Part shown: one piece after another, positions 30,219-41,167 of the stretch
Numbering within the stretch: the stretch's first letter is position 1
How the letters are laid out: each line of letters begins with the position of its first letter
From: Malus domestica
Lineage: Eukaryota > Streptophyta > Magnoliopsida > Rosales > Rosaceae
NCBI RefSeq assembly: GCF_042453785.1
Contig: NC_091676.1
Coordinates: 26,767,001-26,831,000 of the forward strand
Length of the DNA: 64,000 nucleotides
Reading direction: 5' to 3'
Translations under genes and position numbers: made by a program
The notes under the pieces: generated by a model
Told to the model about the DNA's origin: nothing
The model's input: the letters and a program-made list of their open reading frames with translations, nothing else
Databases searched by the model: none

Positions 30219-31698
30219 TCAGTTTGACCAATCAGTTCTACGTTGACATTCATCAACAGAATGTTGTTCAATGTCATCGCTTAACATGATCTCAGTAGCT
30301 ACTGCAAATGCTAATGCATCGTCGACAATCATCTCATTTACACGCCAAACGTCATCTAAGCTAGCATAATAGACTGAAATCTCACGATTATTAGGAGAAG
30401 GATTCGTCTCTTCAAGGACACTTCCATAATCTAGAATTTCCTTATGAGTTGGATAGAATGAGTAAGCAATAGTCAAATTCACGGTAGGCTCTTTGGGACC
30501 TTGTGCCTTGGATTTCCTCTTCCGAGGGTGTGAATCCTTTGAATCAAGAGGTCTGACACATTTTTGTGTAGGGGTAGATGATTGGATAGCTGCTAATGTA
30601 CGTGGATCACCAAGATTGGCGTCTCGGGCCTCCAGGAGGGAAGTCCGTCGTACATTTAATACATCCATCTTTGCAGGCATATTTTGTAGCTGGAAACTCA
30701 CGCTAGATCTATGAAAGCATCTGGCATGCTCTGAGCTATGCTCTGAAGATCTAATATGCGTTGCACTTCAATTTCAAACTGAGCAGTACGGGGATTTAAA
30801 TAAGACAAAGTGGGGGTCATCCACGATAATTCTCGTCGTTCTTCAAGAACATTGACGTTCTTATCTCCCTTTAACGATGGGAAGACTGTCTCATAGAAGT
30901 GACAATCCGTAAAAAGAGTGGTAAACTGATCGCCTGTCAAAGGTTCTAAGTAACGAATAATTGAATGAGAATCATATCCAACATAGATTCTCATCTTTCA
31001 TTGAAGGCCCATTCATATACGTAAGGGTGGCGATATCAGCACATAGACCGCACAACCAAAAACGCGCAGATGCAATATGTCGGGTTCGTATCCGGTAACC
31101 AACTGAAGGGCACTAAATGGTTGTGTTGCAATAGGCCTCAGGCAAACCAACTTTGCTACGTGTAATATTGCATGGCCCCAAGCAGGAATTGGGAGCTTGG
31201 TACGTATGATCAATGATTAAGCAATCATTTGTAAGCGCTTAATGAAAGCCTCTGTCAGGCCGTTCTAGGTGTGAACATGGGGTATGGGATGTTCAACTTT
31301 AACCCTAACCAACATGCAATAGTCATCGAATAGATTTGATCGGATAATCAGGGTGGTGAGCCCTGAGCTTTATAACCTAAGCCAACAATTTGGAGAATGC
31401 AGTGTTCCTTGTGGACAACAAGCACACGTGTGACCAACGTGTAGAAGCGTCAACCAAACTATAAAGTATCTAAATGGTCCGCATGGAGGGTGAATCGGTC
31501 CACAAATGCCCTCCTGAATCCGTTGTAGAACATGGGAGGATTCAAATGAACCTTGTCATAAGAAGGCTTAGTAATAAGTTTTCCCATATAACATATTTGA
31601 CATGCGATTCCTTGGATTAAACCTAAACTTCGGGTTAGTGGATACCCGTGTGATGATTTGAGGATATAGCGCATTGCTATTCGTCCAGGATGTCCCAA
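30219..31698 (-). pseudogene. copia integrase and linker remnant
   Basis: The 31698 frame (LGHPGRIAMR-like start, then GIACQICYMGKLITKPSY) resembles the GAG-pre-integrase zinc-binding region. The 31213 frame (LPIPAWGHAILHVAKLVCLR, then LQLVTGYEPDILHLRVFGCA) is the end of the integrase core. The 30994 frame (MRIYVGYDSHSIIRYLEPLT) and the 30701 frame form the linker to reverse transcriptase. All are separated by stops or frame changes. Confidence 0.82.
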
Positions 31699-31707
31699 AC
31701 GATCATT

Positions 31708-32150
31708 TTAAAGTGTAATTTCGTGCGCAATCCCAATAGTAGGGCCGGCCACATAGTGGCATTCTATAGGGCGTATGGTCATAGTATACAGACCACTCGA
31801 GATACACTTCATCTTCTCTAGAATATGCTTCTGGTCATATTCGTATGAAGTTATACACAGAAATTCAACTCCATTTTCTATGTGGGTTTCAACATAGTAA
31901 TTGTTATCTCTAATGTCCTTGAAACTCAACAACATTCTTCCGAAACATGGAGAATAGAATGCTTCAACAATGGTCAAGATTGTACCATTGGACAACATTA
32001 CACGTGCCTTACCGTATCCTTTTATCAGGTTGGATGGGCCTGAGAGGGTTGTCAGAGGTGCATTGTTAGGTATGAAGTTAGTGAAATAGATGCGTTCAAG
32101 CAAAATGGTGTGCATGGTTGCACTATCTGCTAGATAACTAACTTCCCCAC
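31708..32150 (-). pseudogene. copia aspartic protease remnant
   Basis: Upstream of the ATG at 32115 the same frame reads SYLADSATMHTIL, the Asp-Ser active-site context of copia proteases. It is followed by FTNFIPNNAPLTTLSGPSNL and GYGKARVMLSNGTILTI. The region lies between the gag zinc knuckle and the integrase, as expected. Confidence 0.75.
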
Positions 32151-32410
32151 TAGTTATACCTAGAATGAAAAATTAATTTAAATCGGTCATATGCATAAAA
32201 GTTCTAAAAACAAATATCAATTCAAAATAATTTCATTTATTCAAGGATGGTAATTAATTAAAACTTAATATCCAAAAACAAATCACCAACAAATAATCTA
32301 AACATAAAGGAAAATTGTTCAAAAATCAACCAAAAAAAACAAAGGGGGTTCAGCCACTAGGTGGAATTCGGCCCCATTATGCAATTTTAACTAAAAAAAA
32401 TAGTTTATGT

Positions 32411-32853
32411 CTAAGATTCTAATCTTCCATAGGGGTGGTATCCTCTTGAAACAGAAACCTCCATCTTTGTAGTCTTCGATTCGTTCACTTGCACGAAGTT
32501 TGATTCAAACTTCTTACGACGAGAATGATGTTCAACTACAACCTTCTGGGGAGCTCGGCAAACACGGGTCCAATGGTCCTTTGAACCACAACGATAACAC
32601 ATATCTACATCCATGGTTTCAGATGCTTTACCCTTATTCTTGAAGTTCGGGGCCTTGGGAGCGAGGTTTGAGCACTTCTGGGCTTTGTTTCCTCCCTTGG
32701 ATGGGGCTTCACTCTGTTGACCTTTGCAAGATGGCTTCTAGCCGCCCCTACCACGCCTTTTTCGGCATTTTGGGAGTTGGTTTGTGCTATAATGTGCTTC
32801 AGGCACAGCAGTCACCCTAGTAGGTCAAGCTTGATGATTCTTTATCAACAGGT
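32411..32853 (-). pseudogene. copia gag, C-terminal part with CCHC knuckle
   Basis: Contains CYRCGSKDHWTRVC (C-x2-C-x4-H-x4-C) near the ATG at 32614 and, further upstream on the minus strand, LLIKNHQARPTRVTAVPEAH, the usual segment before the knuckle. It is directly interrupted at 32853/32854 by the LTR insertion, beyond which gag resumes at 37644. Confidence 0.8.
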
Positions 32854-33524
32854 TGTAATGCTCCACCCTCGATATACTTATTTTCGAAAAACAATTCCGA
32901 TGATAGGCCCAATTTAAACTCTTGTTTAGTTTACTACCATTAATCACAATTCTTTACTTCAATTCCTTAATTCCTCACAAAACTATATCCAAATTTTACT
33001 TATCAAAACATACTATTAAATTATCAATTAAATCCCAAAAATACTTCTATTAAAACAACTTCTCAACAAAAGATTAATTCTCGATTATTTTATGGCTGCA
33101 TCTAACTTCTCGTTAGACTACCTACGTACCCTTAATAGGGATCAAGCCGTTCGTAGTTCACCATTCAAAACAACTCGACCTATAACATATTCCATTCAAG
33201 CCAAAATGCATAACATACCTCGATCAATCATATAAATCAACCCACATTCCACACACAATTTCCAAGCTACAACCAAATCACAATTAATAAGCATAGATCG
33301 ATGGCTAACAATAAAAATAACAATTCAATAGCATTCACATTTAATAGACAAGTATAACTTAATAAGGTGTCACAAAATGTAAATCGAGACACACATCATC
33401 ATGATGAACCCACTAAGCTCCATGAAATCCCAACAACACTCTAGGATAACAGACACACTAGAATAATTTGGCCTAGTTAACAAAAAGTCAGTCGTCAAAC
33501 AAGATCGACGATAGGGTTCACAAC

Positions 33525-36197
33525 TAGTCCTGTAAACGGGTCGGGTTTACTGGGTTTGGGTCGGGTTGAATCCGACCCGTTAATTTAACGGGTCACCCGA
33601 ACCCAACCCGTTAAGCTAATGGATCATCCGAACCCAACCCGTTAAGCTAACGGGTCACCCGTTTCAACCCGTTTCACCCGTTAACTTTTTTTTTTTTAAT
33701 CCAATTGTCCTCTCGGAGACATTTCCACAAACACAAGCTGTGCAAAGTCTTTGGAATCGCTATGCTCAGGTTCTTGAATTTTCTTGAACATTTTCTTCTG
33801 CCCGATTTATGGTTTTATACATCGATTCATAAATTACCAATCTTTTAACTTCTTGACGCCATGAATGCGATGTTGGAAATGTGCCCTAAAACCAATCATA
33901 TGATGATACTTTACGGACATTTCACATGTTAAACTAATCTAGTTTAACTATAAAGGGCAAAGATTATTGTTTGAGCCGTCTCATATAAATGTTATATGCT
34001 TAAACGATAAAGTCCAAGGAATATGTGATTGGGAGAATGCAATCTAAAGAAGTTAGGTTCATGAGACCATTCTTTCGTAGACACATCCTAAACGTTCCTG
34101 ATCATAGGATTGCCAATTGGGTATTGACAGTCCGTTAAGATCAGTACGTACTGTGTCTTCTCTCAGGGAGAGTGACTAGTCTCGAGTCAATGGTGTGTGT
34201 GACATCAAGACAAGTACATAGGTGCTCAATAGAGAATGAGTTCACTGAACACGATCAACGAAGAGTTCTCATATTCATGTCACATGAGAACTCATGGTTG
34301 GGATAATGCAAAGTAGTCCTTTGACCTGAGGCATCACAGTTGTCTTGTGGTTAAGTCCTTAATCTTTGATTATGTCAAAGTCACCCTATCGGGGTGTCCA
34401 CGACATCGTTGGGGTTAAGCCACTTAGTCATGGAGGCAAGTGAATGCGCAACAAGGGATCTCTAACCTTCAAACCGTTTGAGGGAGAATACTCTATGATA
34501 TGATTAAGAATCTTTGGCCAAAGTATGAATGAGATTTAGGAAAGCGTTCCAAATCACATTCAAGGTAATCATATAAGCACACGAATCACATTGGATAGTA
34601 GACATGAATAAATAAACTATCAAACCAAACAATGTGGTCAAGAGTATTGTATTAGAGAAAGACCGTATTGCATTTGTAATCCTAAACTGAATAGGTTCTC
34701 CACCTCTTCTGATTAGCTTGGGTAACCATGATATGCTGCTAGGTGTCACTCATGGTTTGTGGAAGCCCTAAACGTGTGTAATCACTAAAGGGAGAATTGA
34801 AAGTAAGTTTCAATTCACAATCGATGTGAAATGGTTTTAATCGCCCACTGCCTCGCTAAAAGGAACATAATGGATCGTACACCGTGTAAGGTGAATATTG
34901 AAGAAACAATGGAGATGAGTAAGAATGATTAAATGGTTTAATTATTTATTAATGGCAAGGATTAATTAATATGTTAATTAATCAAACGAATAAGTTCGTT
35001 AAAGACCTCGGGATAGTTTTTGGACCTTAAGGCCCAATGGGCTTCGAACGTCAAGCCCATTGACTTAAGTTGTATGACAACTTAATGACTAAATATTCAC
35101 AAAGGCCCAAACAACCCAAATACACCCGAAGGCCGGCCATATTGTTAAGGGTAGTGAACTTGGACTTATTTACAAGTTTGCCACTCAAATGAATAAAGGT
35201 ATAAATATGACTTTATAGCCAAAATTCATTTAGGGTTTGTTTTGGAGAAAATTGGAGAGAACATGTCTCTCCATTTCTCTCTAAAGAGGCCGGCCCCTTG
35301 GAGGGTGCATCTAGCAATCCCACTACTCCAAGGTCACTCATTTCTTCTCCAATCTAACCTTGGTGAAGAGACTTAGAGGTTCTCAATTTTGGGAACTTGG
35401 AGAAACCTTTTCATCCATCCAAATCCATAGATTTAAGATGCAAGGAATGAAGGCCCTCTCTTTGGGTGATTAGCCTTTGCTTATGCAAAGAGGAATCTAC
35501 AAAGGTATAAATCTCAACTCACTTTGTTTTGAGTTGATTTGAGTTGATTAATGGTTCACCAATCTACTAGGCTTTGAATTTCATGGGTAATGTTTTGTTT
35601 TTGAATGCATGCAAGCATGATTCCGCCTTTTAATTGTTAATTGCATGCTATAGATGTTATTCAAATGAACATGTTTTCACAAAATAATCCTTCATGCGAA
35701 TTTTCAAGAAATTTTGGCCAGGATCGCCAGAACAATCCCTCCTCTCCGCAGCTCAACAATTTCAGAGATTTCTCCTCCTCCTTCTGGTAATTGGTCCCAA
35801 TTACTCCACGATTTTCTTGGATTTTTACCTTCAAAAATGTATTTATCATTTAATAATTATTATTAATTGTCTTTAAAGTGCATTTAGATTCAAGAGGGAT
35901 GCGAAAGAAAAAGAAAGAGAAGAATTCAAGAGCGACAGGCTGCAAAGCAGAAACACTTCAATGCGAGACAGACTGCACAAAACTGCAAGCTTATAATTGA
36001 CAACTGAAATTACACAAAAGCCCTTAATAACGGGTGTAACGGGTGGTTAACGGGTTTCGCGGGTTCACCCAAAATGACCCGTTATTTAACGGGTGCTTAA
36101 CGGGTTGACCCGTTAATCACCCAACCCGTTAAACACTCACTCGAATACTCATTTTAACGGGTCGGGTTAACGGGTCGGGTTTGAAATGCCAGGTCTA
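33525..36197. mobile_element. hAT-type non-autonomous element, TSD TTCACAAC
   Basis: The left end TAGTCCTG and right end CAGGTCTA are complementary apart from one base, and the 8-bp duplication TTCACAAC is perfect (33517-33524 and 36198-36205). An 8-bp duplication with TAG...CTA ends indicates hAT. The subterminal regions are packed with ACCCGTTAA / TTAACGGGT motifs in both orientations, probable transposase-binding clusters. Without the nested solo LTR the element is about 0.84 kb and has no transposase. Confidence 0.92.
33871..35694 (+). mobile_element. Solo LTR, 1824 bp, TSD TGCGA, nested in the hAT element
   Basis: Begins TGTTGGAAATGTGCCC, ends AATCCTTCA, and is flanked by TGCGA at 33866-33870 and 35695-35699. 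It has no coding frame. Its sequence differs from the other LTRs of the window. This is the innermost and therefore youngest insertion of the nest. The orientation (+) is assumed from the resemblance of the start to LTR 5' ends; the superfamily is not proven. Confidence 0.88.
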
Positions 36198-37643
36198 TTC
36201 ACAACCCTAGAAATCTAAACCGGAGGATCCGCCTATCAAATCTATCATCCATATCTTCTCAACATCCACATTATGCTTCTAAAAAAACATACTAAAATTT
36301 CATTACGATCCAACGGCTGGATCTCCGCCAATCACAAAATCAAGTGGCGGTCAACGTTCGATTTTACAAACTTAGAAATCCAATTCAGGAAGATCCGTAC
36401 ATTGGATTCCCGATCCATAAGTTTCTATGGTCCTTAAATATTGCATACTATAATAAATCAAAGTTTGGTGACGATCCAACGGTCAGATTGTTAATGGCTA
36501 TAATATTCGAGTGCCGGACCTTAACAAAATTATACTCAACAATGGATTTTAGTTAATAGGATGTCATATATGGAATCAGGGCATCAAATTTAACTTAGGG
36601 TAATCAGGGGGTGCCTCGCCCCACACGCCACCACACACGACAGCCGACCTCCTCAACTTGCTGGAAAATTCAACCATTTCCAAAAATTCTCAAATTTTAC
36701 AGGCAAATATATCTTAGTGAGGTGAGTAATTTTCATACCTAGGGCGAGGTCCAATTTGGCCAAGAAACCCTCTGAAAGTCCTTGAATCCACAGGAAAACC
36801 CTAAAATTGGTGGTTTCGATCCATCATTTTAGGTGCTCTGCTGCCCCCAAGGTGGTTTGGGCTTTGTTCCTAGGCTTATAAGAAGTGGTTTGAGGGTAGT
36901 GGTGATCGATGTAGCTTTCACAATCGTTGGAATTCCACCGTGGTACCCTTCGGAACCCACGAGTTTCGTCCGTCACAATACGGGGCTAAAACTCAGTGAA
37001 ACTGAGTTGGAAATGGAAGAGGGGAAGATGTTGATTAATTTGAGGGTGTTGGCGAGGTTTGGACCGCCAGAAAACCAACGAAAAGTTGTTGGGAAAGTGG
37101 CGGAACGGGTTGAGTCCGATGGGTTGCACGAGTCAACTCGTTTCCCCTTTACTTCTCTTCTCTTCTCTCCCCTCCCATGCCCTCCTTTCCATCTTCCTAA
37201 TTCGGCCAAATCCCAATCCCCCTATCTCCTTTCTCTCTTTCCCTCTTCATTACATCCACACATGTGGCACTCCCATTGCTCCAGATTTTCTGGAGCCTTT
37301 CTAATTAATGAGAAAATGTCAATTTTACCCTTGACTTCTAATAACTTCTTCATTATAACTCCGTTTCACGAACGGTTTTCGCTTACGCGCACGTAAGGTC
37401 ATCCTCTATCCAAATATGTCAAGAAAACCCATTAAATATATAAGGATAAAATAAGTCCTCGTATCATTATATTTAGCCAGCTCGGCCATTTTCATCTTTT
37501 CTACTTAACGATTCTACGTAAATTATAATCATTTTTGAAACCAAAACATAAAGAGTTCTCAATTCAATTTTTCATAACCATAAATCGATTTATTTTCAAT
37601 TTTTCTCCACATAATCATATATTTAAATTTTCAGGGTATTACA

Positions 37644-38191
37644 AGCTGGTCCTGCTTTTCATCGAGAAGTAAAACATCGATCAAATCCGAGAACTTAGTG
37701 AACTTCTTAGCTCTATATTGTTGCTACAGGACAATTTTAGTAGTAGAGAAGGTCGAATAGGTCTTCTCCAGGAGATCCTCTTCAGTCAAAGTTTCATTAC
37801 AAAAGTTGAGAAGTGATTGGATTCGACAAACTTTAGAATTATAATCATTCACAAACTTAAAGTCTTGGAAGCACAAATATTGCTAGTCATGTCTTGCTTC
37901 AGGCAAAAATATGTCCTTTTGGTGATCAAAACGATCAGCCAAAACGACTCATAGTGCACGTGGATCCTCCTTAGCAAGGTACTCAGTTTGCAAGGTGTCA
38001 TGAATATTTCTTCGGATGAAGATCATAGCATTGGCTTTCTCAGCTTCGCCAACCGAATTGTCCGTCTCTGCTTCAATGGTGGGACACAAGTTCTTTGCAA
38101 TGAGGTGGAGCTTCACATTTTATACCCACTTGAGGTAGTTCCTTCCAAAGATCTCCAAAGCGGCGAAGTCGAGTTTGTTCAAATTCGACAT
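37644..38191 (-). pseudogene. copia gag, N-terminal part
   Basis: From the ATG at 38191 the minus strand reads MSNLNKLDFAALEIFGRNYL, then a stop shortly after KWV. It continues with HLIAKNLCPTIEAE, DTLQTEYLAKEDPRALW and LADRFDHQKDI up to DVLLLDEKQ, where the LTR insertion begins. This is the UBN2/retrotran-gag type of Ty1/copia. Several stops are present. Confidence 0.82.
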
Positions 38192-38853
38192 ATTCCAATC
38201 ACAAAATAAAGGACAAGATGTGATTAGTGCAATGGAGAAAAAAAAATCAATCCATTCACACAGGAGTAGAACATTCATGTTCTAATAGACATGTATTGGT
38301 TAATATTCGAATGAAAAAACTTCGGGTTTTCATGGGTGATGTTTTTAAGTGAAAAACTTTAGGTTTTCAAACAAGGCATGTTTATAGAAACTTCAGGTTT
38401 CAAAATAATTATGAACTTCAGGTTCATATGTTCTTGCAGACAAACACAAATATATACACAGAAATATGAAACAAGAAAATATGCTAATAGAACTTCGGGT
38501 CTATAATTAGAATTGAATTAATTATTTGGACTTCGGATGAATTTTAAAGTGTGGGTGAAAAAATATAAAACCCATTGGGCCTAAAGTAATTAGGCAAATA
38601 AAACTCGGGGCCCATAAAAAGGCCCAAGCCCTACAAGTGGGCTGAGCAAATTTGATACATGTGGCCAAGCCCAAGAATTTGGTTGGGTTAGTTGATCAGG
38701 CCACGGGGGTTCAAGCCCAAGGTAGCAAACGGGCTACTTTGAAAGAAAAAGGTGGGGCCCAAGAAATAGAGGCCCAGATGGAGGACGGGCAGTGAACCTA
38801 GGGGAGAAGGGAAAATGGATCGGGCATAGGTATTGGGCTGCTTTAGGGGAATG

Positions 38854-39106
38854 TGTGTGTAGCCTATTTTATCTGATAAGGGTAAGAGGGCCGGCGACAA
38901 GGAGAAGAGAGATTGAGAGAGATGTGTTTGTTGAATTGTAGGGGAATGTGTGTGTTATCCCTCCTACATAGTGTCTTTATTTATAGTAGTCAAGGAGAGA
39001 AGAAATTTCTTCATCCCCAAGGAATATTGTAATAGGAAATGATAACTAGAATCAAATCTAATCTAGGATTTACACAATCACACTTTAACTAGGAAATTTT
39101 ACAACA
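38854..39106 (-). repeat. copia 5' LTR (minus-strand sense)
   Basis: Partner of 27903-28156, sharing GAGAAGAGAGATTGAGAGAG and TTTATTTATAGTAGTCAAGG. It ends ACAACA at 39106, directly followed by the GTTTT duplication. The outer few bases at 38854 are ambiguous because of a TG repeat. Confidence 0.88.
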
Positions 39107-39286
39107 GTTTTCAAATTTTAGTTTTAAGTTTTTAATTTTTGCAAATTATAGGGTCATTTGATAAGTTTTTACTTTTTAGTTTTTGCAAACTAAAAATAAA
39201 ATAATTATCAACCGACTCTAAATTAAACTGAAAATGAAATAGATATCAAATTGATTTTTCACTATTCACTAGCTACATTAACAAAA

Positions 39287-39825
39287 GGGTAAACTACGGG
39301 GTTAACCCCCTAAACTATTACCTTAGTTGAAAGTGACCCCTGAACTATTTTTTTGGTAAATTAACCCCCTAAACCATTTAAAATAAGCCAATTAACCACT
39401 TGTCGTTAGATTTTGTCCACTATTCTGTCAAATTCAAGGGTAAATTAATCTTTTTATCATCAATTTTTACTTGTCAATTATAACCATTAGTAAAATAATG
39501 ACACGTGGACACAAAATAATTCAAAAACTAAGAAACATAAAGAAATCAAACGTTTGCATAACAGACAATTTCACATTGTTATTACATAATATTATGTGCC
39601 CACATGTCATAATTTATTGGTGGTTATAAGTGACATGTAAGAATAGATGATGAAAAAACTAATTTACCCTTGAATTTGACATAATTGTGGACAGAATCTA
39701 ACGACAAGAGATTAATTAGCTTATTTCAAATAGTTTATGAGATTAATTTACCAAAAAAAAATAGATAGTTCAAGGAGTCAGTTTTAGCTGAACTAATAAT
39801 TCAGAGGTTAAATGACAATTTACCC
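39287..39825. mobile_element. Mutator-like MITE, 539 bp, TSD TTAACAAAA
   Basis: A perfect 9-bp duplication TTAACAAAA (39278-39286 and 39826-39834) surrounds ends GGGTAAAC and TTTACCC. The arms are long imperfect inverted repeats of more than 200 bp: the left TTTTTGGTAAATTAACCCCC pairs with right-arm sequence near 39750, and TTAACCACTTGTCGTTAGAT pairs with ATCTAACGACAAGAGATTAA. Non-coding. It ends about 190 bp upstream of the start codon of the next gene and may supply part of its promoter region. Confidence 0.88.
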
Positions 39826-39950
39826 TTAACAAAAACGCTTGAAAATGCTATTACACGATGTCACCTCCTTCCCACCACGTGCCGCGCCTCCTCACGCACT
39901 CCCCAACCCGCGAGCAAACACCATCCCCTACTCACTCCTCCACTTTCCAT

Positions 39951-39954
<4 letters not shown>

Positions 39955-39980
<26 letters not shown>
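39955..39980. repeat. (CT)n microsatellite in the 5' leader
   Basis: A CT dinucleotide run about 40 bp before the ATG at 40016. Pyrimidine-rich leaders of this kind are common at plant transcription starts. No clear TATA box could be fixed. Confidence 0.75.
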
Positions 39981-39982
<2 letters not shown>

Positions 39983-40015
39983 ATTACACAGTTCCAAGTT
40001 CCAACAGTCGACCAA

Positions 40016-41167
40016 ATGGCCCGACTCCTCACTCAAACTCTCCATCTCCGTCAATCGCTCCTTCGCCGCCCGCTCCTCCCACCCTCCCTCACCCAAGCCC
40101 ACCGCGCCCGCTCCTCCCGATCCGGCAAGGCCGAGTTAATCGAGATCGAGCTCGACCCCTCCACCTCGTCGTCGCCAAGTGATTCAGAGAAATTAATGCT
40201 CAAGAAACTAGACGACATCGTTCAGACCATCGTCGTCCAGAGGGCCACGCCCGATTGGCTCCCCTTTGTCCCCGGCTCCTCGTTCTGGGTCCCACCTCGA
40301 CGCGCCCCGTTGAAAGTGACCGACTTGGTTGGCAAATTGGCTGACCAGCTCACGGATGAAGAAACCCTCTCTGTGGCCACTGATCGTGGATGGCCTTGCT
40401 CCCAATTTTTCATCAATGGCGGTATGGGCAATTTCTTTTTCTTTGTTTTATGCATGTAGGAAGTGTGTTTAGTTTTTGGTGGAATTGCTGGTTATTATAA
40501 GGAATTGAACTGGGTTTTTAGTTCTAAGTATGCGTGTGAATTTTTTTTTATTGTTGTAGTTGCAAATTGTTATTAATTAGTTTTTGTTTGATGGGGGTCG
40601 TGGAATTGCTTCTTTTTACAAGGTATTGAAGTGGGTTTTTAGTTTTTGTATATACAAAATGTTTTTAATTTGTTTTTGTTTGATGGGTTTGGTGGAATTG
40701 TTGGTTTTTATCAATTGAAATGGGTTTTTAGTTTTGTTTCGTGGCAATTAATGGGACCTTTTGTGTTTGGATACCTTCAAGGGCTTCAATTGTAGCTTCA
40801 TTGGTGAACATATTTGGGACATGATAGAAATGCTAAATGTTTCCGATATCCGTCATGAAATGTCTAATTGATTATGGAAAGTTGACCTGGAAGAGAATGA
40901 AATGACATCTATGCTTTTGAATAGAGGAGATGAGTGCTGTTTGCTTATTTTATCATCTTCCATGCTAGTTTTAAATGCAACGGACAACTATATAAACAAA
41001 TGATATGTTTTAGCTCTTAATAAATATTTTGGGTATAATCAGGTACTGGATCTGCAGAAACAAGGGAAGTGGATACGGAGGCAGAAGGATCAACAGAAAT
41101 AGAGGTGGAGGTGGAGGTAAAGGTTTTGACTGATTCACAGAAGCCCTCTCGCTGTGAGGATGATTAA
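40016..41167 (+). CDS. Two-exon gene for a small conserved-looking protein, probably organelle-targeted
   Basis: Exon 1 is 40016-40421 (donor GTATGG) and exon 2 is 41043-41167 (acceptor ATAATCAG). The joined frame gives 176 aa ending at TAA 41165-41167. The N-terminal 40 residues are rich in Arg, Leu and Ser with almost no acidic residues (LHLRQSLLRRPLLPPS), like a mitochondrial or plastid presequence. A middle block, LDDIVQTIVVQRATPDWLPF followed by PGSSFWVPP and LTDEETLSVATDRGWPCS, looks conserved. The tail is acidic. I do not recognise the family or function. The GC-rich exon 1 stands out against AT-rich surroundings. The ORF-only reading that runs into the intron to 40459 is rejected because exon 2 keeps the phase. 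Confidence 0.78.

Larger units (their letters stand above)
32854..37643 (-). mobile_element. LTR of the long-LTR family inserted in copia gag
   Basis: On + it begins TGTAATGCTCCACCC and ends GGGTATTACA, with gag sequence on both sides. Internally it matches the solo LTRs in minus orientation: GGCTGCATCTAACTTCTCGT, CATTACGATCCAACGGCTGG and CAATTCAGGAAGATCCGT each have close counterparts near 60980, 61380 and 61450. Once the 2.7-kb hAT insertion is removed the LTR is about 2.1 kb, so it is a shorter, diverged subfamily. The target duplication is not clean (AGCTG on the right, CAGGT on the left). Confidence 0.82.
27903..39106 (-). mobile_element. Ty1/copia retrotransposon (decayed), TSD GTTTT, with nested insertions
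   Basis: Two similar LTRs of about 254 bp (27903-28156 and about 38854-39106) bound the element. Its ends are TGTTGT and ACAACA, and GTTTT is duplicated at 27898-27902 and 39107-39111. Internal fragments on the minus strand follow copia order: gag, protease, integrase, reverse transcriptase, RNase H. Next to the 3' LTR the minus strand reads CTCAAGGGGGAG, a polypurine tract. No clear tRNA primer match was seen next to the 5' LTR. gag is split by a 4.8-kb insertion (32854-37643). Multiple stops make it non-autonomous. Confidence 0.92.

Noticed and set aside
36833..37396. 187-aa + strand ORF in the LTR inserted in copia
   Set aside because: It lies in the LTR antisense strand in a GC-richer segment. 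No domain was recognised, and it is not shared as a whole with the other two LTRs.
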